From Actinophytocola glycyrrhizae (GTDB lineage: Bacteria > Actinomycetota > Actinomycetes > Mycobacteriales > Pseudonocardiaceae), in NCBI RefSeq assembly GCF_042653545.1, contig NZ_JBHSIS010000006.1, positions 496,001 to 560,000 on the forward strand: a stretch of 64,000 nt of DNA. The letters are read 5' to 3'. The notes beneath the pieces were generated by a model. That model made no database searches. It worked only from the letters and a program-made list of their open reading frames with translations, and was not told the origin of the DNA. Position 1 is the first letter of the stretch. Each line of letters begins with the position of its first letter. Made by a program: the position numbers and the translations under genes. Below, in pieces: positions 50,011-58,335 of the stretch.

Positions 50011-50876
50011 CGACCGATCCGGTCGTCGGGCCGGGCGTCGAGGTGCGCGGGCGAGTCGTCGTAGCGCGGGTCGCCGGGCAGGACGATGCGCAGGGAGTTG
50101 CCGTCGCGGGCCACCTTGGGCATGAGCACGGTGATCGGCCGCTCGACGGCCATGGCGTCGGCGACGGTCGCGCACTCCTCCAGCTCGGCGAGCGTGGTCC
50201 AGGTCGGCGGCAGCAGCCCGTCACGCCCGGCTTTCCAGTCGTCGAGCGCGTCACCGGGCCGCTGCCAGCGCGTGTCCTGGGCCTCGGAGGTGTCCCCGTC
50301 GGCGCGCTGCCCCTCGGGCAACCGCGCGAGGAAGAACCGCGTGTCGAACCGGCGGGTCTCCTGCTCGGGCGTGAGCCAGTTGGCCCAGGGCCGCAACAGG
50401 TCGGCCCGCAGCACAAGCCCGGCCTCAGCGAGAAACCCGGCGAGCGACAACTCCCGGTCCACCAGCTGCTCCCGGGCCGCGGCGAACGGCCGCACGTCGG
50501 CGACGACGCTGTGCCCGTCTGGCCCGGCAAGAAGAACCCCGGACTCCTCGAAGGTCTCCCGCACGGCAGCGCACACCAGCGCCCTGGCGAGCCCCACGTC
50601 GCAGAAGAACCGCTCGGCCCACCACTCGGGCGCGGGCCCGTGCCAGGCGATGGAGGTGTCGTCGTCGCGCCGGTCGACCCCACCCCCGGGGAAGACGGTC
50701 ATCCCCCCGGCGAACGCCATGCCACGCACCCGCCGCTGGAGGAACACCTCGAGCCCGGCAGCCGTGTCCCGGACAAGCATCACGGTGGCCGCGTCCTTGG
50801 GAGTGACCGGCGGGTCAGGCGGTTCGGGCGGCACCAACCCGGACGGCAGGCTCAGCTCCTTCGGCAGCTCACGCAC
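50007..50876 (-). CDS. NUDIX hydrolase with inserted segment (NUDT19-like)
   Basis: 289 residues. The Nudix box is split: FPGGGVDRRDDD is separated from AVRETFEESGVLLAG by about 35 residues, as in NUDT19-type CoA or acyl-CoA hydrolases. The active helix RETFEESG is intact. Together with the MBL gene it forms a two-gene operon. A minus-strand PafBC-like promoter at 51059-51037 lies about 160 bases upstream of the start. Confidence 0.85.
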   Translation of the reverse strand: MRELPKELSLPSGLVPPEPPDPPVTPKDAATVMLVRDTAAGLEVFLQRRVRGMAFAGGMTVFPGGGVDRRDDDTSIAWHGPAPEWWAERFFCDVGLARALVCAAVRETFEESGVLLAGPDGHSVVADVRPFAAAREQLVDRELSLAGFLAEAGLVLRADLLRPWANWLTPEQETRRFDTRFFLARLPEGQRADGDTSEAQDTRWQRPGDALDDWKAGRDGLLPPTWTTLAELEECATVADAMAVERPITVLMPKVARDGNSLRIVLPGDPRYDDSPAHLDARPDDRIGR

Positions 50877-50992
50877 AGAGGGAGCCTACTTCGACGTCCC
50901 ACCCCGACAACCCCACGATGAGGCGCAGGCCACGAACACACCCAGCCCCGGCGACCGCCGAAACCCCCGCGCACGTCAACACGCAAACCCAC

Positions 50993-51017
50993 GCCGCCCT
51001 CGGGTCCCGAGGGCGGC
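50993..51017 (-). terminator. Perfect hairpin inside copy C
   Basis: GCCGCCCTCGGG and CCCGAGGGCGGC pair over one base. It lies immediately downstream of the left GGGGGCC end when read on the minus strand, so it may end a short transcript from that promoter. Confidence 0.55.
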
Positions 51018-51183
51018 CTCCGGCCCCCCGAAATCCAGCGTAGCGGCAACCACCGACAGAACCGGGCCTCGAAGACCGAGCCTGTGGACAACCCGGCACG
51101 GAGACGGCCCCTGTGGACAACTTCCTTGCGCGGCAAGGGAATGTCGGTGCTCCACGGTAGCGTGGCATCGGGGGCCGGAGGCC
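51015..51183. repeat. Full inverted copy of the dispersed element (copy C)
   Basis: GGCCTCCGGCCCCC (51015-51028) and GGGGGCCGGAGGCC (51170-51183) bound the unit. Promoter-like boxes point outward from both ends: CTGTCGGTG-N8-TACGCT on minus (51059-51037) and ATGTCGGTG-N8-TAGCGT on plus (51141-51163). TTGTCCACA sits on the minus strand at 51091-51083 and 51120-51112. The layout repeats copy A almost exactly. Confidence 0.7.
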
Positions 51184-51346
51184 GAACCGGCGCAGCGGCT
51201 CCGACCTCAGCGTCGCAATGGGACGGAGCAGGCCGCCTGTCGATCCGGCGACCGTCCGCCGCGCCGAACCCAGCGCTTCGGCGGCGGCAAGGCACCCGGG
51301 GGCGGCCGGGCTCGGCGCCGGGGGTGGACGCGGCAGGATGGGGGCC

Positions 51347-52237
51347 ATGACTGGAGACGTGCTGCGGATGGGGCTTGTCGGGGCTGGGCCGTGGGCTCAC
51401 AAGGTGCATGGGCCCGGGATCGTGGCCCACCCACGCACGCAGTTGGTCGCGACCTGGGCTCGTCGGCCCGAGGCGGCGGCCGACGTCGCGGCGATCGGGG
51501 GCGCGACGCCCTTCGCGGACTTCGACGAGTTCCTCCGGCACGTCGACGCGGTCGCGTTCGCGGTGCCGCCCGCCGTGCAGGCGCCCCTGGCCGCCCGGGC
51601 GGCCGCCGCGGGCAAGCACCTTGTGCTCGAGAAGCCGGTCGCGCCCTCCGTCGACGACGCCGAGCGGCTGGCCGGCGCCGTCTCGGACGCCGGGGTCACC
51701 ACGATCATGGTGCTCACCTTCCGGTACGACCTCGGCACCCGGCGGTGGCTGGACGAGGTCGCCAGGGTCGGTGAGTGGGACGGCGGGCTCGCCCGCTGGT
51801 TCTCCGGCACCCTGCTGGACATCGGGTACGACCAGTCGCGGTGGCGGCATGACGGCGGTGCGCTGGCCGACATCGGGCCGCACGTGTTCGATCTGCTCGA
51901 CGCCGCGCTCGGCCCCGTCACCGGTGTCGAACAGGCCCGGCTCGATCGCGGGGTCTGGCACGTCATGCTCGGTCACGAGAACGGGCGCCTGAGCACCGCG
52001 ACGTTGTCCATGCACACGCCAGCCCAGCCCGCGGTCACCGACTTCGCCGTGCACGGGCCGCACGGGTTCCTCGCGTTCGACGCCAGTGGGGACGCGACCA
52101 CGCGGTACGCGGTGCTGCTCGACGACTTCGTCCGGCTCGTCGAGCGCGAAACGGCCGAGCATCCGCTGGACGTGCGGCGGGGGCTGCACCTTCAGCGGCT
52201 GCTCGGCCGTGTCACCGATCAGTTGACGGGCGGGTAA
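51347..52237 (+). CDS. GFO/IDH/MocA-family oxidoreductase
   Basis: 296 residues from ATG 51347. CAGGAT lies seven bases upstream and no clear Shine-Dalgarno is seen. The Rossmann motif is GLVGAGPWAHKVHGPGI, followed by the EKPVAPSVDDAERL segment (EKP is the family lysine) and the DIGPHVFDLLDAALG active-site region. It probably oxidises or reduces a sugar or cyclitol with NAD(P). It ends 19 bases inside the convergent gene's 3' end. Confidence 0.9.
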   Translation: MTGDVLRMGLVGAGPWAHKVHGPGIVAHPRTQLVATWARRPEAAADVAAIGGATPFADFDEFLRHVDAVAFAVPPAVQAPLAARAAAAGKHLVLEKPVAPSVDDAERLAGAVSDAGVTTIMVLTFRYDLGTRRWLDEVARVGEWDGGLARWFSGTLLDIGYDQSRWRHDGGALADIGPHVFDLLDAALGPVTGVEQARLDRGVWHVMLGHENGRLSTATLSMHTPAQPAVTDFAVHGPHGFLAFDASGDATTRYAVLLDDFVRLVERETAEHPLDVRRGLHLQRLLGRVTDQLTGG

Positions 52238-53841
52238 CCCCGGTTGTCCGCGTGCGGCGGCACCCCGTTGATGATCATCGGGCCGGTGGTCTGGTTCGGG
52301 TGTTCGAACGGGCCCGCCGTGGCGGGCTTGCCGTGCCGACCGGACCGGTCGACTTTCCACGAGCCGGTGCTCTGCGGCTCCTGCTGCTCGCGCCTCGCCA
52401 GCTCGTCCTGCAGTTCACGCAGGAGGTTGCGCTCCTGCGTGTTGAGGATGTCGTCGACGAACGCCTGTGAGTGCTTGTCGACACCCCCACCCGCCGGTGC
52501 CAGCCGCGGGCGGGACGGCGGCTCCTGCGGGGGCTGCTCGTCCTTGGGCGGCTCGGCCCTGCGGCGCGGGCTCGGCGACGGCTGGGAGTCCGTGCGGGTC
52601 TCCTCGCGCAGCGCGGAGGGCGGCAGGTCGGGCGCCGCCTGCGGCTCCTCAGGCAGCCGTTCCTGCGCGAACTGCTGCTGGGCCTGCGGCGGCTCGAACG
52701 CGTCGGCGCGGGGTGGCTCGCCGTCCTCCAGGCCACCCGCCGCCGGGGTCATCATCGTCGGCGGGTCGACCCTGGGGCCTTCCTGCTGCGGCTCGGTGAA
52801 CACCGGCTGGTCGCCGAACTGGTCGCCGAACGGCGGGTCCTTGCGCACCGGCAGCGAGTCGATCCTCGGCGCGTCCACGGCAGGCGGGTCCATGCGCGGA
52901 CGCTCCAGCGGCACGGCGGCCACGCGGGGCGGTTCCGGCTGGACCGCGGACAGCCGCGGCGGCTCGGGGACCGGTTCCGGGAGCGGCTCGGGCTCGGGCT
53001 CGGGCATCCTCGGCGGTTCCGGTGCGGTCGTCAGCCGCGGCGGTTCGACGCGGGCCGACTCGATCCTCGGGGACTCGGGCACCGCCGACATCCTCGGCGG
53101 CTCGACCCTGGCCGGTTCGACCCTGGCTCTGGCCGACTCGATCCGCGGCGCTTCGTACGCCGGCTCCACCCGCGGTCTGCTGGAGCCGTGACCGTCAAAA
53201 GGGACCTGGCGCGCACTCCGCATCGCCTCGCGGTGGTACTCGCCCGGCTCGACGCCGTCCATCAGCACCTCGACCGACGCGCGGATACCGGCGCGCCGCA
53301 GCGCCTCCTCGACGCGGTAGGCGGTCGCGGGCGGGAACCCGCCGGGACCGATGCCCACCAGCACCAGCAGGTGCGGGACCGGGCCGGACGCCGGGCCTGC
53401 CGGGGTCAGGCGCCACACGCACCACATGGACCGCACGTCCGGCAGCACGCCGAGCACCGGGCGCACCGCGTCGGCGACGCCCCGGTCCGGCTCGCGGCCG
53501 TCGACCGAACCGAACGCGAACCGGTGCCTGCCCGCCTCGACGCGATCGGTGACCATCACGCGGTCGATGACCGTCGGGTCGAGGTACATGTCGGCGAACA
53601 GCGACTCCAGCTCGTTGTGCTGGTCCCTGGTCAGCACGACCCGGCCGGCCGCGAGGCACCCGGCGACGAACTCGAGCGACCGGTCCAGCTCGGCGGACGC
53701 CAGCATCTGGCGTGCGTCCCCCAGCGCGTCGTCGTCGAGCCGCCCTGCGAGCGTCAGCAACAGATCATGTATTCGGATGGGCAACGCGATACCCGGACGG
53801 TTCGCGCCACCCGCTCCTACCCCCCGCGCGACCTGTGTCAC
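52219..53841 (-). CDS. Large protein with low-complexity proline/charge repeat region
   Basis: 540 residues from GTG 53841 (AAGGAG six bases upstream). The N-terminal 170 residues form a folded part (IHDLLLTLAGRLDDDALGDARQML and RVLTRDQHNELESLFADMYLDPTVIDRVM type) shared with the next gene. The next 300 residues are repeats of the type PRIESARVEPPR with many Pro, Glu and Arg residues, probably unstructured. The C-terminal 60 residues are conserved-looking (VDKHSQAFVDDILNTQERNLLRELQDELARR). No function is known; the C-terminal helix could be an interaction site. Confidence 0.75.
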   Translation of the reverse strand: MTQVARGVGAGGANRPGIALPIRIHDLLLTLAGRLDDDALGDARQMLASAELDRSLEFVAGCLAAGRVVLTRDQHNELESLFADMYLDPTVIDRVMVTDRVEAGRHRFAFGSVDGREPDRGVADAVRPVLGVLPDVRSMWCVWRLTPAGPASGPVPHLLVLVGIGPGGFPPATAYRVEEALRRAGIRASVEVLMDGVEPGEYHREAMRSARQVPFDGHGSSRPRVEPAYEAPRIESARARVEPARVEPPRMSAVPESPRIESARVEPPRLTTAPEPPRMPEPEPEPLPEPVPEPPRLSAVQPEPPRVAAVPLERPRMDPPAVDAPRIDSLPVRKDPPFGDQFGDQPVFTEPQQEGPRVDPPTMMTPAAGGLEDGEPPRADAFEPPQAQQQFAQERLPEEPQAAPDLPPSALREETRTDSQPSPSPRRRAEPPKDEQPPQEPPSRPRLAPAGGGVDKHSQAFVDDILNTQERNLLRELQDELARREQQEPQSTGSWKVDRSGRHGKPATAGPFEHPNQTTGPMIINGVPPHADNRGYPPVN

Positions 53842-53896
53842 GGTCGGCTCCTTCCCAGCTCTCGTCGGCATCGACGGCTTGTGCTGGGGAGCAGGA

Positions 53897-54514
53897 TCAC
53901 CCCTGGTGCACGAGCACTCCGGGCAGCAACGGCTCGGAAGCCGCCAGTGCCGCACGGTGGTAGGGCGGGAGATCGATGCCTTCCGGCATGACCTCGACGC
54001 CAGGCTCGTGCGTACCAAGAGCACGCAGCACGCGCTGCAGCTCCCCGGTCAACCGAGCGCAGCCCGTCGATGCCGTGACGAGCACGATCCTGGTGGCCTG
54101 CCCCACCCCGGACCGGTGTCGTCGCCAGCTCCCACGCACGTCGACCAACTCGGGACGACCGTGGAGGACCGCCCCGAGCACTACTGCTTCGGAGTCACCC
54201 GAGTTCACCCGTTCGGGCGACTCCGAAGTGAATGTGTAGTCGACTTCGTCGATTTGGTCCACCCAGGGCACCGCGTGCAGCCGTCCGGCGTCCGCTCCCG
54301 AGTCGAGCAGCGCCGCGTTGAGCAGCATCGATTCACGGGCTGTGATCGCGACCCGTTCTCTGAGCAACGTCAGCGGCAGCGCACGGGCCAGCGCGTCGAT
54401 GGCGCCGCCCGCGAGCCAGTCACGCAGCCGCCACAGCTGCCGGTCGGGCAGCCGTCCCGCGAGCCGGAGCAGCAGCTCGTGGCACGCGTCGTTCCGGTCG
54501 TCGATCTCGGTCAT
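53897..54514 (-). CDS. Paralogue of the N-terminal part of the preceding protein
   Basis: 205 residues. HELLLRLAGRLPDRQLWRLRDWLAGG matches the same module as DLLLTLAGRLDDDALGDARQML of the 540-residue protein, and the ensuing arrangement (a helical part, a central acidic loop, a terminal beta part) is the same, so the two are tandem duplicates. Its ATG overlaps the RidA stop. Function is unknown. These may be a family restricted to Pseudonocardiaceae, but I could not search. Confidence 0.75.
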   Translation of the reverse strand: MTEIDDRNDACHELLLRLAGRLPDRQLWRLRDWLAGGAIDALARALPLTLLRERVAITARESMLLNAALLDSGADAGRLHAVPWVDQIDEVDYTFTSESPERVNSGDSEAVVLGAVLHGRPELVDVRGSWRRHRSGVGQATRIVLVTASTGCARLTGELQRVLRALGTHEPGVEVMPEGIDLPPYHRAALAASEPLLPGVLVHQG

Positions 54515-54975
54515 GCGCCCTCCCGCACCTCGACGGTCAGTTCGACCTCGACCGGCACGCCCAGCGGCAACTCGGCGACCCCGACCGCGGACCGGGCGTG
54601 CTGCCCCGCGTCGCCGAACACCTCACCGAGCAGCTCGGACGCGCCGTTGATCACCGCTGGCTGGCCGGTGAAGCCCTCCGCGGACGCGACGAACCCGACG
54701 ACCTTGACGACGCGGACCACGTTGTCGATGCCGACCAGGTCGTGCACGGCGGCCAGCGCGTTCAGCGCGCAGGTGCGGGCGTGCGCCTTGGCCTCCTCCG
54801 GGCTGATCTCGCGGCCGACCTTGCCGGTCGCGGCGATCCTGCCGTCCACGAACGGCACCTGCCCGGCCGTGAAGACCAGGTCGCCGGACCGGACGGCGGG
54901 CACGTACGCGCCCGCGGGCGCGGGCACCGACGGCAGCTCGACGCCCAGCTCCGCGAGCCGGTCCGCCCAGGTCAC
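54511..54975 (-). CDS. ridA: RidA/YjgF family deaminase
   Basis: 154 residues. Deaminates reactive 2-aminoacrylate-type enamines, protecting PLP enzymes. Motifs DLVFTAGQVPFVDGRI, AKAHARTCALNALAAV and the C-terminal VAELPLGVPVEVELTVEV fit the long actinobacterial RidA form (Rv3678c). The GTG start overlaps the DUF4177 stop. Confidence 0.93.
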   Translation of the reverse strand: MTWADRLAELGVELPSVPAPAGAYVPAVRSGDLVFTAGQVPFVDGRIAATGKVGREISPEEAKAHARTCALNALAAVHDLVGIDNVVRVVKVVGFVASAEGFTGQPAVINGASELLGEVFGDAGQHARSAVGVAELPLGVPVEVELTVEVREGA

Positions 54976-55127
54976 GGCTTCGGCCGCTTCAGGTAGGCGA
55001 CCATCTGCTCACCGGTCGGCCCCGGCAGCACCGTGACGAGCTCCCAGCCGTCCTCGCCCCACTGGTCGAGGATCTGCTTGGTCGCGTGGATCAGCAGCGG
55101 CACCGTGGCGTACTCCCACTTGGTCAT
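54972..55127 (-). CDS. DUF4177 protein, 51 residues
   Basis: 51 residues. KWEYATVPLLIHATKQILDQWGEDGWELVTVLPG is the DUF4177 family pattern (WEY and GWELV). ATG at 55127 with TAGAGT eight bases upstream. Small and easily overlooked; it leads the RidA operon. Function unknown. Confidence 0.88.
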   Translation of the reverse strand: MTKWEYATVPLLIHATKQILDQWGEDGWELVTVLPGPTGEQMVAYLKRPKP

Positions 55128-55167
55128 GGTCCGCGACTCTAGCCGCCGTCCCGGTACCGTGTGCCGC

Positions 55168-55419
55168 GTGGAGGGTTGGCGGCTGCTGGCGGGGGCACTG
55201 CTGGCGATGGCGGGCATCGTGCTGATGCTGCTCACGATGGCGAAGGTGCGCGAACGCCGGGGCTCGACCGGCGGGGACGTCGCGGTGGCCGGGGCGATCT
55301 CGTTCGTGGTCCTGGTGATCCTGGTCGGGCTCGTGCTGCTGGTGCTGCCCGCGGGCCTCGCGTGGGGTGTCGTGGTCGTGATCGGCGGCACCGTGACCGT
55401 GATGATGCTCGCTAGTTGA
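55168..55419 (+). CDS. Small two-helix membrane protein
   Basis: 83 residues from GTG 55168, seven bases after the -10 TACCGT, so probably leaderless. Helices: RLLAGALLAMAGIVLMLLTMAKV and two more hydrophobic stretches (VAGAISFVVLVILVGLVLLVL and GLAWGVVVVIGGTVTVMML). Divergent from the DUF4177 gene with a 40-base spacer holding both promoters. Confidence 0.7.
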   Translation: MEGWRLLAGALLAMAGIVLMLLTMAKVRERRGSTGGDVAVAGAISFVVLVILVGLVLLVLPAGLAWGVVVVIGGTVTVMMLAS

Positions 55420-55465
55420 CCCGGTTCGTGAGCGCGGCCCGCACCGGTCCACTTACTCTGAAAAC

Positions 55466-56470
55466 GTGAGCACTCCCGTCGTCGGATGGACCGACCAGGT
55501 CGCGCGGGCGCGCCTGCACGTGGTCACCGGCAAGGGCGGAACCGGCAAGACCACCGTGGCCGCCGCGCTCGCGCTCGCGCTGGCCACGGGCGGGCGCCGG
55601 GTCCTGCTGATCGAGGTCGAGGGCCGCCAGGGCATCGCGCAGCTCTTCGACACGAATCCGCTGCCCTACGAGGAGCGCAGGATCGCGTCCGCGCCGGGTG
55701 GCGGCGAGGTCCGCGCACTGCACGTGGACGTGGAAGAGGCGCTGCTCGAGTACTTCGCGATGTTCTACAACCTGGGCTTCGCGGGCCGGACGCTGCGCAG
55801 GATGGGTGCGATCGAGTTCGCCACCACCCTCGCGCCCGGCCTGCGGGACGTGCTGCTGACCGGCAAGGTCAAGGAGACCGTCGGGCGCACCGAGGAGAAC
55901 GGCAGGCACAGGTACGACGCGGTGGTGCTGGACGCGCCGCCGACCGGCCGGATCGTGAAGTTCCTCGACGTCACCAAGGCCATGGCCGACCTGGCGAAGG
56001 TCGGCCCGATCAAGGGCCAGAGCGAGGGCGTGGTCCGGCTGCTGCACTCCGGCGACACCGCGGTGCACCTGGTGACGCTGCTCGAGGAGATGCCGGTCCG
56101 CGAGACCATCGAGGCGGTCACCGAGCTGGACGGCGCGGACCTGCGGCCGGGCGTGGTGTTCCTCAACCGGGTGCGCCCGCCCCGCCTGCCCACCCGGTCG
56201 GTGACCCCGGCCGCCGGTGGCCGCGTCGACGCCTCCCGGGTCCGCAACGGGCTCGCCTCCGCCGGGCTGGACCTGTCCGAGGAGGACCTGGACGGCCTGG
56301 TCGAGGAGACCGTCGAGCACGCGGTCCGGGTGCTGGCCGAGCAGAACGCCCGCGAGCAGCTCGCGGAGGTGGACCTGCCCGCGGTCGAGCTGCCCGACGT
56401 CAACGAGGGCATCGACACCGCGGCCCTGTACGAGCTGGCCGAGGCCATGGTCGAGCAGGGGGTGCGATGA
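55466..56470 (+). CDS. ArsA-like anion-transporting ATPase, first of a pair
   Basis: 334 residues. A MinD/ArsA/Get3-type P-loop ATPase with TGKGGTGKTTVA (21-32), the switch DAPPTGRIVKFLD and a conserved KGG deviant Walker A. Its GTG follows TACTCT by six bases, suggesting a leaderless start. In actinobacteria two such genes (Rv3679, Rv3680) always lie together; they form a heterodimer-like pair implicated in tolerance to glycerol and membrane-protein handling. The second gene starts in its stop codon. Confidence 0.9.
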   Translation: MSTPVVGWTDQVARARLHVVTGKGGTGKTTVAAALALALATGGRRVLLIEVEGRQGIAQLFDTNPLPYEERRIASAPGGGEVRALHVDVEEALLEYFAMFYNLGFAGRTLRRMGAIEFATTLAPGLRDVLLTGKVKETVGRTEENGRHRYDAVVLDAPPTGRIVKFLDVTKAMADLAKVGPIKGQSEGVVRLLHSGDTAVHLVTLLEEMPVRETIEAVTELDGADLRPGVVFLNRVRPPRLPTRSVTPAAGGRVDASRVRNGLASAGLDLSEEDLDGLVEETVEHAVRVLAEQNAREQLAEVDLPAVELPDVNEGIDTAALYELAEAMVEQGVR

Positions 56471-57603
56471 CCGGCGCGCTCGACGTCGACACGCTGATCG
56501 ACAACCCGGACATCCGGGTGATCGTGTGCTGCGGGTCCGGTGGCGTCGGCAAGACCACCACGGCCGCGGCGATCGCGGTGCGCGCCGCCGAGCGCGGCCG
56601 CAAGACCGTGGTGCTGACCATCGACCCGGCGCGCCGCCTCGCGCAGGCGCTCGGGCTGCGCGAGCTGGGCAACACCCCGAAGGACGTCGAGGTCGACGGG
56701 TTCGAGCCGGACGGCCAGCTCTCGGCGATGATGCTCGACATGCGCCGCACGTTCGACGACATGGTGCTGGCGCACGCGGGTGAGAAGCGGGCGCAGGAGG
56801 TGCTCGCCAACCCGTTCTACAAGACGATCTCGTCGTCGTTCTCCGGCACGCAGGAGTACATGGCGATGGAGAAGCTCGGTCAGCTCGCCGCTGAGGGCCG
56901 GTGGGACCTGATCGTCGTGGACACCCCGCCGAGCCGGTCGGCGCTGGACTTCCTCGACGCGCCGCAGCGCATGTCGACCGCGCTGGACGGCCGGATGATC
57001 CGCCTGCTGTCCGGGCCCGCGCGCGGCGGCGGCTGGGGCATCCGCAAGGTCGTCGGCGCCGGGGTGATGCTGTTCGCGAAGGCCGTGTCGACCATCGTGG
57101 GCGGGCAGCTGCTCGCCGACGCGTCCGCGTTCGTGCAGGCCTTCGACTCGATGTTCGGCGGCTTCAAGCAGCGGGCCCGCAAGACCTACGAGCTGCTGCG
57201 CTCCTCCGGCACGTCGTTCGTGGTGGTGGCCTCGCCGGAGCCGGACGCGCTGCGGGAGGCGAGCTACTTCGTCGAGCGGCTGGCGGCCGAGTCGATGCCG
57301 CTCGCCGGGCTGGTGATCAACCGGACGCACCCGGTGCTGGCCGAGCTGTCCGCCACGAAGGCGATCGCCGCCGCGGACGGGCTCGACGCGAAGGGCGAGT
57401 CCCGCCTCGCGGCCGCCGTGCTGCGCCTGCACGCGGATCGGGTGGCCGTGCGGATGCGCGAACGCCGGCTGCTGGCCAGGTTCACGAAGGCGCACCCGAG
57501 CGTGCCCGCGGTCAGCGTGCCCGCCATGCCCTCGGACGTGCACGACCTCACCGGGCTGCGCACGATCGGCGAACGACTGGCTGGTCCGCCTCCCCGGATT
57601 TGA
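56467..57603 (+). CDS. ArsA-like anion-transporting ATPase, second of a pair
   Basis: 378 residues, ATG overlapping the previous TGA. CGSGGVGKTTTAAAIA (22-37) is the P-loop, DTPPSRSALDFLDAPQRM is switch II, and GSGGVGKTT replaces the KGG form of its partner. Further features: DPARRLAQALGL (switch I), and a helical insert (TISSSFSGTQEYMAMEKLGQL) typical of the Rv3680 type. Acts with its neighbour. Confidence 0.92.
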   Translation: MTGALDVDTLIDNPDIRVIVCCGSGGVGKTTTAAAIAVRAAERGRKTVVLTIDPARRLAQALGLRELGNTPKDVEVDGFEPDGQLSAMMLDMRRTFDDMVLAHAGEKRAQEVLANPFYKTISSSFSGTQEYMAMEKLGQLAAEGRWDLIVVDTPPSRSALDFLDAPQRMSTALDGRMIRLLSGPARGGGWGIRKVVGAGVMLFAKAVSTIVGGQLLADASAFVQAFDSMFGGFKQRARKTYELLRSSGTSFVVVASPEPDALREASYFVERLAAESMPLAGLVINRTHPVLAELSATKAIAAADGLDAKGESRLAAAVLRLHADRVAVRMRERRLLARFTKAHPSVPAVSVPAMPSDVHDLTGLRTIGERLAGPPPRI

Positions 57604-57730
57604 AGGTGTTGGTCCCGACCCGGCGAATCTCCGGACCGCAGGTGGTCGGTGGGCCAGTGCCGTCACGTTCCCCTGAGGTAACCGCTGACCAGGCTCGGAC
57701 CTTCGCACGACGATCCCACCGGAGGGCCCG

Positions 57731-57769
57731 AGTGTCCTGAGTCTGACGTTCGGTTCGGCTCAGGACACT
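57731..57769. terminator. Bidirectional hairpin between the ATPases and whiB4
   Basis: AGTGTCCTGAG (57731-57741) and CTCAGGACACT (57759-57769) pair perfectly over 17 bases, between convergent genes. Confidence 0.75.
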
Positions 57770-57785
57770 GGACCTGGGCATGGAC

Positions 57786-58100
57786 CTAGCCGACGCGGAC
57801 GTCCTCGTCCTCGTCCTCGTCGACGTGCTGGCGTTTGGCCTCGGTCAACAGCTCCTGCCACGACGTGACGTCCGGGCGGCGACGGAGCAGAGCGCGGCGC
57901 TCACGCTCGGTCATCCCGCCCCACACGCCGAACTCGATGCGGCCGTCCAGCGCCTCGGCGAGACATTCCGTGCGCACCGGGCACGCGATGCACACCAGCT
58001 TGGCCTTGCGCTGCTCCTTGCCACGGACGAACAGCCCGTCCGGGTCCTCGTTGCGGCACGACGCGTTGACCCGCCAGTCCGCCTTTTCCATCTGCTGCAT
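57786..58100 (-). CDS. whiB4: WhiB-family iron-sulfur regulator (WhiB4/WblA)
   Basis: 104 residues. Four cysteines (C15, C37, C40, C46) bind a 4Fe-4S cluster, and GVWGG (58-62) is the WhiB signature, followed by a basic RRALLRRR tail that contacts DNA or sigma factor. The place next to ponA2 matches M. tuberculosis whiB4 (Rv3681c) and Streptomyces wblA, which represses antibiotic production and responds to oxidants. An acidic C-terminus (DEDEDEDVRVG) is unusual. Confidence 0.95.
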   Translation of the reverse strand: MQQMEKADWRVNASCRNEDPDGLFVRGKEQRKAKLVCIACPVRTECLAEALDGRIEFGVWGGMTERERRALLRRRPDVTSWQELLTEAKRQHVDEDEDEDVRVG

Positions 58101-58335
58101 AACCCCCGCCCCTACCTCGTCTCGACCCCTACCCCGGGTCCCCCCTTAGGCCCCGGAGCGCCAGCGGCCGGCCACCGTTTGTGGTCGCCCTGCCCGGCTC
58201 ATGTCGTTTGAGACGTTGACGGACTCTAAGGCCCGCCGGTTCCCACGAGAACGTCTGGGGGCACAGCCGTTACAGAAAGTCAATAACTCCGTCGGGTAAC
58301 CGGGTGGCCGCCCTATCCCGCGTACCCTGGCCCCC

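Noticed and set aside
52870..53190. Regular repeats as a CRISPR array
   Set aside because: The repeats lie within one reading frame and encode Pro/Glu/Arg motifs; spacing is short and irregular and no cas genes are present.
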